NCBI GenBank assembly: GCA_958450325.1 | Contig: OY288253.1 | Span: 65,341,612 to 65,405,611 of the forward strand | Source: Agrostemma githago | Lineage: Eukaryota; Streptophyta; Magnoliopsida; Caryophyllales; Caryophyllaceae | Direction: 5' to 3' | Length of the DNA stretch: 64,000 nt | Shown: piece after piece, positions 47,401-58,596 of the stretch | Layout: each line of letters starts with the position of its first letter | How positions within the stretch are numbered: position 1 is the first letter of the stretch | The notes under the pieces: model-generated | Databases searched by the model: none | Seen by the model: the letters and a program-made list of their open reading frames with translations, nothing else | Told to the model about the DNA's origin: nothing | Made by a program: the position numbers and the translations under genes

Positions 47401-49906
47401 TTATATATGAAACAACAACGTTTGTCAATTTCATCATAAAACACTTCACTTATATACCATTATTCTACCCTCTTTGAGCCATCACATTCACAATATAATA
47501 GTTGCATTTGGTATCTTATACCAAAACAGTAGAATGCAAGTAACAATTACTCTAGTAACATACACACCTGAAGCCATACTTCAATTGATTTGCAGATTTT
47601 CTAGACACTTCTAGAAAGCTATCTACCAATGCCATATATTTGTCATTACATTAATGACTAATAAAATCGTACCTAATCTAAATTTGGCAACAACTTTGGG
47701 TATGATAACAATTATCCTTCCCTTACTTTAGCCAACATCTTAGATTCATTAATCATTATCTCAAGCAATTTTATTAATGAACTCATAGAACATTAGTATT
47801 ATTTGCCTTCTTGATACAATGTTCAATCATCTTTTAACATCTCATGCTAAAAGGTGAGAAACCTTATTAAGTCACATGTTTATTCATAATAAAGTGACCT
47901 AAACTTAGGAATAATTGAAACGATTTCAATTCCTAATTCTCTAGAAAGAAACATCCAAAATTTCCTGATTATCAATATAATCACGTCATCGTATGACATG
48001 GATTAATTAGATCATCTTCAACATTTTCTCACTTAATAGGAACGGTTCCCTTTATTGAAAGGATTAATTTTGGTACTTATAATCATCTTCATGACTCTAA
48101 TTATACAGTCCATACTGTACATTAACATTGGTAATAATTTGTCGGAATTATCCTTCACAAGGACAAAATCCGTATCTCTAATTTTGAGAACGATTCTCAA
48201 GATACCAATCGATGAGGTTGAACAATTCAAACTCATCTTTAATAAATGTGATAACGGTAACTAAATTATAACTACATGTATATGCAAAGTAAAACGATAA
48301 TTAATATTAACAATCTTAAACAATTTTAAGATAAGATCATGCAAACTACCCTCAAGTTTGCATAATATTCCAAGATCCTAAACCTTTTGTCGCTCAAGTG
48401 AACTTGGGCTCACTGCTCAAGCTCCAAAAGTAAAGGTAGACAACAACATTGTCAATTACATCAATATGTAATTCTTGGTTCGTCGAAATTAGTCATCATA
48501 TGACACCAACTATTTGCCTCAAAGCCCAAGTCCGACTTGATAGCAATGTTAAGCAAACCAGACTGAACCTGTGGGTAACCGTTACCCACCTACTCAGTCC
48601 ACACATATCGGCAAAGCACCGCTTAGGCAGTCACTTCAACCAATGGTATGAAATTGTTGTAGTGGTCAATTCTGGAAAGGCAATACTTAATATTTATGGG
48701 TCCTAAACATGCTCCTAGGTCAACTTACAAGACGACCTATCAGTTCTAAGCACACAAGTCACAAGTCTCAAACAATAAAATTCATGCATCGTATGTCATA
48801 ATTATTCAATTGTTATTAGTGATTTGCGCATAAAACAAGTTAAAAGATCTCATATTTTGATTCATAATCATATTACAATTCATAATTGCTATTTGGTTTA
48901 AACAATTTCACCAATATCTTTCATTTTCCCAACTATGAGAAACAATTCCTCAGCCGGGAAAATTGAACGGATATACAAAACTCGATTCACAATCGATCTG
49001 CAACTTATAATTATCATATAGATGAACAATTCATCAAAATCAAATAAGACTCGAGAAACTCCTTTTTCGATCTATTTATGATAATATGATAATTAAAATG
49101 CATAAAATTATTTAGCCGATTTAGAAAACTAATTTTTCATTGATTCGGAAAAATAAAAGTATAATCCATGTTTGATTCATAATCAACACACAAACGCGAG
49201 AAAACAATTTTTCTTAAAAGCGTCGCCCGACCCGACACCATGTCGTCCGAGTAAATATTGTGTCGTCTTGGTCAAACCTTTGTTGACCGGGTCATCCCGT
49301 TCCAACCGGGACATACCCAGGCCGACCGAGTCACACTCGTGCCCACCGAGTCATACTCGTGCCAACCGGGTTGGTCTCCTTTCGTTCCGTCTCCACTATA
49401 ATTAAAACGAGTATTGTCCTAATCTTATTAGGTCTCATCGTCAACGATAAATTCTTGTAATTTTACGTTTCCAATTTCAATCGAGTCTTGACTAATCTAA
49501 TTAGCCTCATCGTCAACAAGAAAATTGAGGATTATAGTGAGTCAATTTAGGGCAATTAAATTAAAAATAATCAATATTAGATCTTAAATTAATTTTACGA
49601 GTCAATTTTAGAATTTAACCGATTAAATTCACATATTAAAACAAACCCTAAACTTGAGCGAAAAACCGATCGAATAGACACAATCACACAATACAAGATG
49701 GCAGGCAACAAGAACATGAGCTTTAGTAAATAAGCAAATTGTGTGACGCTGATGTCATCAATCAAAATCTCCTAATTGCCTCACGGAGTTAGGCTAGAAC
49801 AATTCTCAGCACTTAACAAATATAATTAAATTAATACGCGGTGAATCTCTCATAACCAATTATGAGACAAAGATTCAGGTCGATTTGATTAATACTACAT
49901 AACAGA
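44412..49906. other. non-coding interior of the LARD-like element
   Basis: 5.5 kb, AT-rich, with small ORFs only. I looked for RT, integrase and gag motifs on both strands and saw none. Around 49200-49390 is a GACCGAGTC/ACCGGGTC-rich block. Confidence 0.6.
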
Positions 49907-49919
49907 GGCTCTGATACCA
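49907..49919 (-). other. primer-binding site, tRNA-iMet
   Basis: The minus strand reads TGGTATCAGAGCC, the classical initiator-Met primer site, one base from the 5' LTR. Confidence 0.9.
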
Positions 49920-49920
49920 C

Positions 49921-50648
49921 TGTAGGGTTACAACCCTTAAACCCAAGGACCTGTTACGAGTATTAACCGAAAAGACAAAAGAAGAGAGATAACAATTATA
50001 CCTTATCTGCAGCGGAACAACATATTAATAAGAAATATAATAACCCAGAAATATATATAATCTCCACGGAAAGAATAAATAATCTTCACGGACAATAATA
50101 AATAATCTCCACGGACAAGAATAAATAATTCCCACGGACAGAATAAAACACCCCAAACGTGATGCCTCCTTTGGTATCCACACGGGTACGGAACTGCGAC
50201 GTATATGCTAGTATAAAGATACGTGAGACCGTCTCACAACTTCTCTCTATATCTCTTATAACTCTTTATAAGATGAATATATTATGAGTCAATACTTTTA
50301 TTCCATCTCTTGGTTCATCATATGAACCTCCTTATATAGGAGAGATGAGAAGGTGGAATTAGGTTGCTTCCATAACCTCAATTACCATAATTAGATTATT
50401 AGTATAACTCTAATTACCATAACCTGTCAACGCAGCTGGGTCCGTATTACTACTGACCCGATATATTTAATATATCGATATATATTAATAATATCCCGTA
50501 CACATTGTGTGTGACCCAATGGGCCCACTTAAGACTACCAGACACGTAACTCATTTACATGTCAATCCGACATCGACCTCTAGCAAGGCATATCGGATAC
50601 ATAGACTTAAGCGGGTTAATCCGTAGGACAGTGGACATAACTCCTTCA
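49921..50648 (-). repeat. 5' LTR (element orientation)
   Basis: Near-identical partner of 43672-44399. The LTR TATA sequence (minus CTATATAAGG) lies at about 50330-50340. Confidence 0.93.
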
Positions 50649-50945
50649 GGTGAGGCTTCACCCGATCCCGATCCCAATCCGACCCATTGTCATCCCTACT
50701 TATAATGCTTTGAGTCTCCTTTCATACCTTAGACATTCATGTTGTAGCCTGCTTCACTCTCTTTCTCACTAACTTATTATCAATTCATGTTTCATAATAT
50801 CCCATATGTCCTAAATGTTAAAGGAATAACATAATATCCTCTTTCATTATGTAATTGTCAATTTGCCATCTATCATTGAATATTACAACTTTACAAGCTT
50901 ACATATGATTCATAATAAAAAGAATTGTTCGAACACTAATCAATA

Positions 50946-51195
50946 CTCCCACTGTTCCATTCAATTGTATACATATTCCATTTTGATTCGTTCCATTCAT
51001 TTTTATACATTCTCACTATTGTCCACCAAATTGCTTTTTAAAAGACTAGATTATCCTTCCTTTAATATACTAACAAAATTTGTCCAATTATTAAAGGGAC
51101 AAATGAGTAACTTTAACCCTAAAAGTCTCTTTCCTAACACCACCTAAATCCATGTGCAAAAAATAAACGTATACAATGCGTTGGAACGGAGAGAA
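50946..51195. mobile_element. Stowaway-like MITE inside the outer element
   Basis: The left end is CTCCCACTGTTCCATTCAAT. The right end reads inward TTCTCTCCGTTCCAACGCAT, and both continue to TTGTATAC. TA flanks each side. The ends have diverged, so it is older than the LARD-like insertion. Confidence 0.55.
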
Positions 51196-51821
51196 TATAT
51201 AATATGCCATTCCTTATCGAAGAAGCAGAAATCAACCAACCAATTCGATTGTCAACTACAACCCAGAAGTTGCTGTTAAGCTGGCAAAATAGGCGTTGTG
51301 AGAGATGTTATCTGTCTCACGTGAGAATTTGTGTTGAGAAAATTAGGGTAGCTAGGGGGAAGTGAGATTCTCAGTTTTTTGAGTTATGGAGTTAAAATGA
51401 TTTTTTTTGTGAGGTGATTATTTTAGTTGGGTTGGACTTGATGATAGAAATTATGGAGTGCAACTTAAAAGAATTTAAAAGGGTCTGAAGGTCAGATATG
51501 GATCTCAAATGAGGGATCCAGATTCGGACCCTTATCCTCTTATAATGATTTGGGTCTGACCCAGATCCTAAAGATCTAAAATTATAGAGATCCAGATCTG
51601 ACCCTATGGTATTATGTCCACAGGGTCTGGGCAGGATCTCCGATCTGTTGTCATCCCTTGGCGCGACTATACATTTTACATAATAAGGAATACATGGGTT
51701 TAAGTTGTGCTCTTGTGGTCGAAGACATCTAATTTTTTTTATGTATTTCAAAAGATCGTTTTCATTTAATTTTAATTTAATCGATGTTGGATACATATAT
51801 TTTTTTGGAGATTTTATGAGT

Positions 51822-51834
51822 AATATATATATAT

Positions 51835-51885
<51 letters not shown>

Positions 51886-51886
51886 A
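51822..51886. repeat. compound microsatellite (AT)n(GATA)n(GA)n
   Basis: A TA tract changes to GATA then to GA. A similar (TA)n(GA)n junction sits at 55060-55090. Both lie at edges of the transposon-like blocks that follow. Confidence 0.85.
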
Positions 51887-52367
51887 ATATAGGTTCTTAT
51901 GAGTCCCTCATAAGTATTGAGTCCCTAATTCTCATCCCATCCGTTGGATGGGAGATGGATCAAGGGACGAGATAAATCACTGTTTTAATTTTAAAAAAAA
52001 GAAGATACTGCATCCAACAAAATAGGAAGGTGAATATTTCAGTAACGTAACATTCTCGTTCATTCAATCATTCATTCTCTCCTTCATCAATTCTGTTTCC
52101 ATCATTTTCTTCTTCATCGTTCTCTCGCTCATTCAATCATTCATTCTTCAAAATCACATTCAGTCAGTCATCGTCTTCATCGCGCCGCTGCCATTTATTT
52201 CAAAACCACACAATCAAGAACACATTCAGTCAATAATCGTCTTCATCCCGCTGCTGCATAATACGTTCGATCAATCCGGTTCTACTTTTCATTCAATGAC
52301 TGATATGCAAATCGTGGAAAAAACAAACGGTGAATATATATATTGTAGTTTATACTTGAAAGGATAT

Positions 52368-52962
52368 GAGAGTCATTAAGATGATACTAAATTATTAGTT
52401 TCTACTTTTCTACGTTGAACTGCATACTAAATTATAAAGATATTGGGTTATTTTAATTCACATACTGTGTTACTTTAGTGTAGAGTGTCTGTTATTTTAA
52501 TGACAAACTTCTATTACTTTTATGGTCTCTTAATTTAATTCATCAAAGTTGTTACTTTAGTTCTTAACGTCTGTTATTGTAACGCAGTAGTGAGTCATAA
52601 GAATATATGAAATCGACATATTTAAGTAATAATAAAAAAAGATATTGTTTCCTATAATAGTGGGAGTCATTAAGATGATACTAAATTATTAGTTTCTACT
52701 TTTCTACGTTGAACTGCATACTAAATTATAAAGATATTGGGTTATTTTAGTTCACATACTGTGTTACTTTAGTGTAGAGTGTCTGTTATTTTAATGACAA
52801 ACTTCTATTACTTTTATGGTCTGTTACTTTAATTCATCGAAGTTGTTACTTTAGTTATTAACATCTGTTATTGTAGCGCATTAGAGAGTCATTGAGATAT
52901 ATGAAACCGCCGTATTAAAATAATAATTAAAAAAGATATTGTTTCCTATAATGGTGGGACGT
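52368..52962. repeat. tandem duplication, about 296 bp
   Basis: GAGTCATTAAGATGATACTA starts copies at 52368 and 52664. The copies are highly similar through TTGTTTCCTATAAT(A/G)(G/T)TGGGA. Confidence 0.8.
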
Positions 52963-53148
52963 GATTGACAACAAAATAGGAAACAAATAAAAAGAGTAAT
53001 TGCCCTAATATTTGCATTAAAAAAAAGAAAAAAGAAAAAAAAGGGGAGATACGGCTTCCTAAAATAACTCCCATAATTTTAGGAAACAGTAAATCACTTT
53101 ATTCATTCATTCACATAAGTACGTTCATCATCATCAAACCTAAAAAAA

Positions 53149-53481
53149 ATGTTTCCCATCAATCTGTGCTCGACATCCCGTTCTATGAATTCAATGATCC
53201 CGACATCTTCATCAACTGTTGATAAGAAAATCTTAGAGTACAACAATGATGAGTTTTCGATATTGTTTACAGATTCTTTTGTTAATTTTATTCATTTCAT
53301 TTTATCACGTTCAATCATTCATCTTCTTCGCGCGGTTGCAACTTACGTTCAATCAACCCACTCAATAACACGTTCAATCATTTATCTTCTTCCTAGCGAC
53401 GCTGAAATTTCTCATTCGATGGCGGATATGCAAATCGTCAAATACACAAACGGTGAGTATTTGGTTTCTAATTTATACTGA
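53149..53481 (+). pseudogene. short ORF within the nonautonomous element
   Basis: 110 codons with no family match by eye. In another frame the stretch near 53160-53215 reads DIPFYEFNDPDIF, which could be a decayed leader exon. An internal near-repeat (CGTTCAATCATTCATCTTC and CGTTCAATCATTTATCTTC) explains part of the ORF. Probably not a functional gene. Confidence 0.3.
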
Positions 53482-54260
53482 AAACGCGTCATTAGGATGC
53501 TCCATATTATTAGATTTTAAAGTTTACAGTATGGAAACTGCATATTATTGAAGGTCTAATCATTATATGAATTTTACGCACGAACAAATATATGAAGTTA
53601 TTGTAATGCACATACTGTGTTACTTTAATATACACAATCTGTTATTTTAATGGCTAGCCCATGTTATTTTAATGCACATAATGTTAATTGAATCTAATGT
53701 TACTTTAACGCACTTCATCTGTTACTTTAGTTCTTTTCATCTGTTACTGTAATGCATTGGAATGACAAAAAAAGATTTAGAATACCGTCATATAAAAAAA
53801 ATAAAAAATAAAAAAGAAAGATACTGCTTCCTATAATTATGGGACATGATTGACTTCAAAATAGGAAACAATATCAAAGAGTATCGCCCTCATTCAAAGA
53901 TAGATACTACGTAATACTCTCATTTCTGATCATTATATGAATTTTTTGCACTGACTTGTACCTGGTGTTATTTTAATGAACATTATCTGTTACTTTAATT
54001 CACACTATCTGTTACTTTAATGTCTGACCTCTGTTACTTTATACCTGGTGTATAAGCATTCTCTGTTAATTGAATCCAGTGTTACTTCAATGCACTTCAT
54101 CTGTTACTTTAATTCTTGTCATTTGTTACTTTAATCCATATTTCATGTTTTGATTGTTTCTTTTTCGCCACGTTTATTGGCACTGTTATTGTGTTTCAGT
54201 AGACGCAAAAGCACATGAATGATGTAGGGATGCGAGTGAAAATTTCCTCCATACATAGGG

Positions 54261-54368
54261 CAGATCTTCAAGGACGTGGATGAGTCAGTAAATTTCTATA
54301 AAACCTACGCATTGGCTTGTGGATTCGATGTGAGGAGGTCCACAACAAAAAGATGGCGCAGTGGTTAG
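54261..54368 (+). pseudogene. FAR1/FHY3-type DNA-binding domain fragment
   Basis: The open segment reads QIFKDVDESVNFYKTYALAC then GFDVRRSTTKRWRSG and a TAG stop. This is the start of the FAR1 DNA-binding domain, a WRKY-GCM1 zinc domain derived from MULE transposases. An acidic Asp/Glu run (54384-54436) follows at once. The zinc ligands and the transposase core are absent, so this is a captured or remnant fragment, not a working regulator. Confidence 0.6.
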
Positions 54369-55059
54369 ATTAAATCAAAACTTCTGACGATGATGATGAA
54401 GAAGAGGACGAAGAGGATGAAGAAGCAGAATTCTAAGTAGGACAATATATTGTTAGAGTAGCATACATTATTCGTTAGAGTAATGTAATTAATGCGTTAC
54501 AATAACACAAATTATGAGTAATAGATGTGAAACATTGGAATTGTTATGAAGTTGATTCAGTTGGAACTCTTGTATCAATTTTTGTTTTGGAATATTCTTA
54601 ATAAAAACAAACATTATTCTTTTGGTTAATTGGAACGATTCATGTGTATGCAAGAGACTGTTATGCAACAGAACAGATTTTACGAGTTAGAGTAACACAG
54701 TTCATGAATTACAGTAACACATTGTATGAGTCAAAGTAACACAATCTATGAGTTAAAATAAACAGCGTCAAAATGGAGAGTAAGTTATGCGGGAGGATTT
54801 GTGAATTGAAAAAAATTAATTTTGAATAAAGGTGTTGTGTGAGAGAAAGAAGATCACTGAAAAAAAGAATTAAAAGGAGAGAAGATTTGAGTATATAATT
54901 AGAGAGGAGAGAGAAAAAATGAAATATTTACAAAGATTTTGTCAGTTATTTCCTTAATTGATAAAACAAATCTTGACCATTAATCTGTAATTAAATCAAA
55001 GGCTAAGATGAGGACTCACGTACTCAAAATATATAAGTGGACTCACCTGATCCCACTTC

Positions 55060-55090
<31 letters not shown>

Positions 55091-55145
55091 GGGGGGATCA
55101 AGAGAGTTACTAACTCTCCAAGAGTCTCTTAGTGTTGATCCCCCC

Positions 55146-55930
55146 ATCCATTTAGCTTAAAATGGACGGTGGATGAATGGGTTTAGATTGTATAAAAAAA
55201 AAAAGTGCTGCGGAGAGCCATCACCCATCATCCATCAACCCCATCACTAGTCAATAGCCCCCTCACCCTATCCCCCAATTAATTTCCCTCCTCTCTATAC
55301 TCCCGCCCAAAGCGTTTTACCTTCCCCATTCACCTATTTTCAATTCATTTCCTACCTAATCACTCACCGCCCTCTTCCTCTCTAAAAAAAAATCAATCTC
55401 CATCTCCATCTCCATCTCCATTTCCGCAGCTTCTCCATCTCCAATAAGGTATGTTGAATGTTCTATTTTCGACCTCCGATTTTCTTTTTATTCCATTTTC
55501 ATGAACCCTAAAAACACCAACTCCCGCATGCATGAACCATACAAAATGATAAAAGAGCATTTTTCCAACCCGATAACCCTGATTTTGAGTTAAAGTTGTT
55601 GCAGTTGTACGGTGGTTGTAGTTATAGAGTCGAAGATGAAGATTTTTTCCTTTGACAACTAATATTCACACAGTTTTTATTCTTGATTAATCGTTATTCC
55701 TCTAGTTTTAACCCTAATTTTGAGTTGTAGTTATAGAGCTAAAGTTGAAGTCTTTATTTCTTTGTTGAAGTTCATGTTGAAGTTCCCATAGTCGTCATTG
55801 TAAGTATGCATCTTCCATCGATTAGACAGTTCTTTGTTGAAGTTTTGCATGCTTCCTTGTTGAGGTTTACGTTAAAGCAGTGTTATAGTCACAGACTTGG
55901 TGTTTGGGAAGAAATAAAACTAACATTCGA
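55146..55930. other. C/T-rich leader-like sequence
   Basis: TCCATCTCCATCTCCATTTCC-type repeats at 55396-55445 are followed by AAGGTATGTTG, a possible 5' UTR exon with its splice donor. No ORF is supported. Confidence 0.4.
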
Positions 55931-56130
55931 AGAGTCATACAGAGTTGGTTGTACAGTCATACAGAGTTGCTTGTACAGTCATACAGAGTTTGTTGTGAAG
56001 TCACAGAATGATGTACAGTCACACGTTTGAAGCCACACAGTCGCAGTCTTATGATGCAAAGTCACACGCTTTATATTGTATAGTCACAGAGTTGGTTGTA
56101 CAGTCATTGCAACAGTTGTACAGAGTTGGT

Positions 56131-56609
56131 TGTACAGTCATACAGAGTTGGTTGTGCAGAATGATATACAATCACACCTTTGGATCTACACACTCCCACT
56201 TGTTATGATACAAAGTCATACGTTTTATATTGGATAGTCATGTAGTGTTGGTTGTATAATCACCCGTTTGAGGCTGTATAGTCACACTCCTTATGTTGCA
56301 GAGTCGCTCTCTTTTTACTGTAGAATCACACCGTTGAAGCCGTATACTCAGTTGTAAAATCACACTCTTTACGCATGTGATTTTACAACTGAGTATACGG
56401 CTTCAACGATGTGATTCTACAGTAAAAAGAGAGCGACTCTGCAACATAAGGAGTGTGACTATACAGCCTCAAACGGGTGACTATACAACCAACAATGCAT
56501 GACTATACAATATAAAGCCTGTGACTTTGCATCATAACAAGTGCGACTGTGTAGATCCAAAGGTGTGATTGTACATCATTCTGCACAACCAACTCTGTAT
56601 GACTGTACA
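56131..56609. repeat. near-perfect palindrome, arms about 230 bp
   Basis: The left arm runs 56131-56364 and the right arm 56376-56609, with an 11-base loop CTCTTTACGCA. Matching landmarks: CAGAGTCGCTCTCTTTTTAC against GTAAAAAGAGAGCGACTCTG, and TTGTAAAATCACA against TGTGATTTTACAA. It lies about 90 bp upstream of the ATG at 56698 and is built of the same TGTACAGTCACAC motif as the flanking sequence. Confidence 0.9.
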
Positions 56610-56697
56610 ACCAACTCTGTATGACTGTGCATCATTCTGTACAACCAACTCTGTACAACCGTATCACACTCTTTACACATGTTGTTATTGCAGCAGA

Positions 56698-58241
56698 ATG
56701 TCGGGTGCAAAGAAGAAAATTCAATCGAAGACCAGTAAGAATAAGGCCGTGGCAGAAACATCAGTCCGCGAAAATGTAATTGATGATACATTGGTTGTGG
56801 ACCAAAACTTGGGTAAGAAGAAACATAAGAAGAAGAAGACTGTTGTAAAGTCTGTTGAAGATACATCAGGGGACCACATCGTTGCCGAGACGAATGTGGT
56901 GGAGACAGAAATCGTTGACGAAGGCAGGCACAAGAAAAAAAAGGGGTGACTTTTGATTCACCGGTCGCCGACCAAAATTTGGGTAAGAAGAAACATAAGA
57001 AGAAGCATAAGAAGAAGAAGACTGGTGTAGAGTCTGTTGAAGATACATCAGGGGACCACATCGTTGCCGAGACGAATGTGGTGGGGACAGAAATCGTTGA
57101 CGAAGGCAGGCACAAGGAAAAAAAGAGGATGACTTTTGATTCACCGGTCGCCGATCTGGATGTGGGTGAGACAAAAAGTGTTGAGGAAAGCAGGCCAAAA
57201 AAAAGAGGAGAGTCAAATCTGATACAGTGGCCTACCCCACATACGTGAGTGTGTCTCGGAGGAAGAGGGGGGGGGGGGGAGGGGGACCGCCGAGAGGGTC
57301 AGCCAGATATTCACTGTAGGCCAAAGCGGTTGCACCAACTAATTGCGCAATTATCGGATGATCAGAAAGAGAGGGTGCGTGGTGTTGGCTTTGGCGGGCT
57401 CTTGGACCTGAGGATCGAATCGGTCCCCACCGACCATGCGCTTATGTTCCTACGTGCATTTTCTGACGGGTCCCATATTTTTCGCGCCTCACGCCGGGAG
57501 GCATTCATGATGTCAAAGTACGACGTCCACGATTGCCTCCAGCTACCTTTAGGCCCTCATTCGGTGAAATTAATCCCAACACAAAATAAGAAAGGGGCAG
57601 ACTCACCTGACGTGATCAGGTTAAAGAGTACCTGGCGGAAGGGGTTTGATGTGGTTGACAGCAGCGGGCCAATAACATTAGGGAGGGTGCACGAAAAGTT
57701 AATGGCAACCAAAGCCGCTGACGACGACTTTTTCCGCAGGTTCGTGTTGTTTGCGTTGTCATCATTCCTCGCGCCTACTACGAACAACTCACTGGACCTG
57801 AGTCTGCTGGCCGCAGTGGAGGACGTGGACTTGATTGGTGAACAGGACTGGTGTAGCTTTGTCCTGCAGGATCTGGTGCGGGCAGGTAAGGGGACGCGTG
57901 ACCCCAACAAAGTCGTCAACTACCTCCGGGGGTGCATCCCCATTCTGATGATTGCGTACTTCCAGCGCTACGATTTCCGTAGCGAGACTTGCAGATGCGA
58001 CATACCATTTATCGCACATTGGGATGCACGGAAAATAAGCGATCGTCTTGCTGGGGAACTGGAGACGGGATCCCTGGGAAATCAGCTGCGTTCGAAGGTG
58101 TCGTACCCACGTACATGTGGGAAAACAGGCAGCGAGTGCACCCCCGCTATAACGATGCCCTCTGACAAACAACACTCCAGTCCAAAAAGAATAACGACAG
58201 GGGTGGAGAGACGCGATCAATCCGAAGGCAACACGGTTGAC
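56698..58241 (+). pseudogene. Lys-rich N terminus and plant mobile (aminotransferase-like) domain
   Basis: From the ATG at 56698 a Lys-rich segment (LGKKKHKKKK then VEDTSGDHIVAETNVV) repeats in tandem at DNA level (units at about 56801, 56971 and a partial at 57153). A one-base slip at about 56940, where the first unit has GGGGTGA and the second GAGGATGA, shifts the frame. A probable intron runs from the CATAC/GTGAGT donor (57245) to an AG near 57316. The domain follows: RPKRLHQLIAQLSDDQ, GFGGLLDLRIESVP, LFALSSFLAPTTNN, WCSFVLQDLVRAG and YLRGCIPILMIAYFQRYDF. It ends at the GTTGAC/GTAAGT donor (58242). This is the domain set found in plant transposon genes that also carry Ulp1 proteases. Function is inferred by family only. 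Confidence 0.7.
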
Positions 58242-58369
58242 GTAAGTGATCTCCCAGCCACTCTATAGATCATCAATTTATTGTTCGTGAAACGATTTAA
58301 TCTGAAAGTCTTGCCTATGTTTTAAAAAATACTGATAGTCATGGTCGTTATGATCACACTCATCCTGAT

Positions 58370-58530
58370 GTACAGTCACATACTATTAGCTGTATAGTCA
58401 CACACTATTACTTGTATAGACACACGCATTATGTTATCCTGTCAGTACTATAACCTGCACAGTCACACGCTATAAACTGTATAGTCACACACTTTATTCC
58501 TTACAGTCACACACTTAGATGCTTAGTCAT
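58370..58530. repeat. TGTATAGTCACACRC motif array in an intron
   Basis: Several copies (TGTATAGTCACACACTATTAC, TGCACAGTCACACGC, TTACAGTCACACAC) lie within the intron between 58241 and 58597. Confidence 0.7.
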
Positions 58531-58596
58531 AGTTACACTGCCAGCCTCAACACCACTGAGCTTCGCACTAATGATTTGACTTCAACTGAATTATAG

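Larger units (their letters stand above)
43672..50648 (-). mobile_element. young non-coding LTR retrotransposon (LARD-like, copia-type signals)
   Basis: Both LTRs are 728 bp and differ at about two bases (near 43737 and 43907 versus their partners). The target duplication is GGTGA (43667-43671, 50649-50653). In minus orientation a tRNA-iMet primer site follows the 5' LTR and an AAGTGGGAGAC polypurine tract precedes the 3' LTR, as in many copia elements. The 5.5 kb interior has no ORF over about 95 codons and no recognisable gag or pol. It must rely on proteins from another element. Confidence 0.9.
43142..50698. mobile_element. hAT-like TIR element, split by an LTR element
   Basis: The left end is TAGGGATGACAATTTCACCCG and the right end is CCCATTGTCATCCCTA, giving perfect 13 bp TIRs. 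The 8 bp duplication is CTGATAAT/CTTATAAT (43134-43141, 50699-50706), with one mismatch. Internal sequence is made of CACCCG/CGGGTG and GGATGG repeats (43150-43671, 50654-50690). It is non-coding. Confidence 0.75.
42938..51659. mobile_element. outer TIR element holding the nest
   Basis: The left end is AAGAATGACAAAGGG. The right end reads inward AAGGGATGACAACAGATCGG. A perfect 9 bp duplication GGCGCGACT flanks it (42929-42937, 51660-51668). Its own sequence is GATCTGG/CCAGATC-rich at both ends (42950-43090, 51480-51650). After removal of the inserts at least 1.1 kb remains. The family could be hAT-like (8 bp plus one coincident base) or Mutator-like (9 bp). It has no coding capacity. Confidence 0.75.
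51888..55070. mobile_element. nonautonomous TIR element with FAR1-like fragment (MULE-like)
   Basis: Left part: GGTTCTTATGAGTCCCTCATAAG, then TTGAGTCCCTAATTCTCATC. The right part reads inward GGATCAGGTGAGTCCACTTAT, then TTGAGTACGTGAGTCCTCATC, a degenerate inverted relationship of about 60 bp. Subterminal TGTTACTTTAA motifs point rightward on the left side and leftward on the right side. Exact ends and target duplication could not be fixed, because both borders abut TA/GA microsatellite. Family assignment rests on the FAR1-like fragment and is tentative. Confidence 0.5.

Noticed and set aside
56576..57216. Minus-strand ORFs opposite the Lys-rich repeat
   Set aside because: They mirror the repeat on the coding strand (Phe/Leu-rich complement of Lys codons) and have no independent support.
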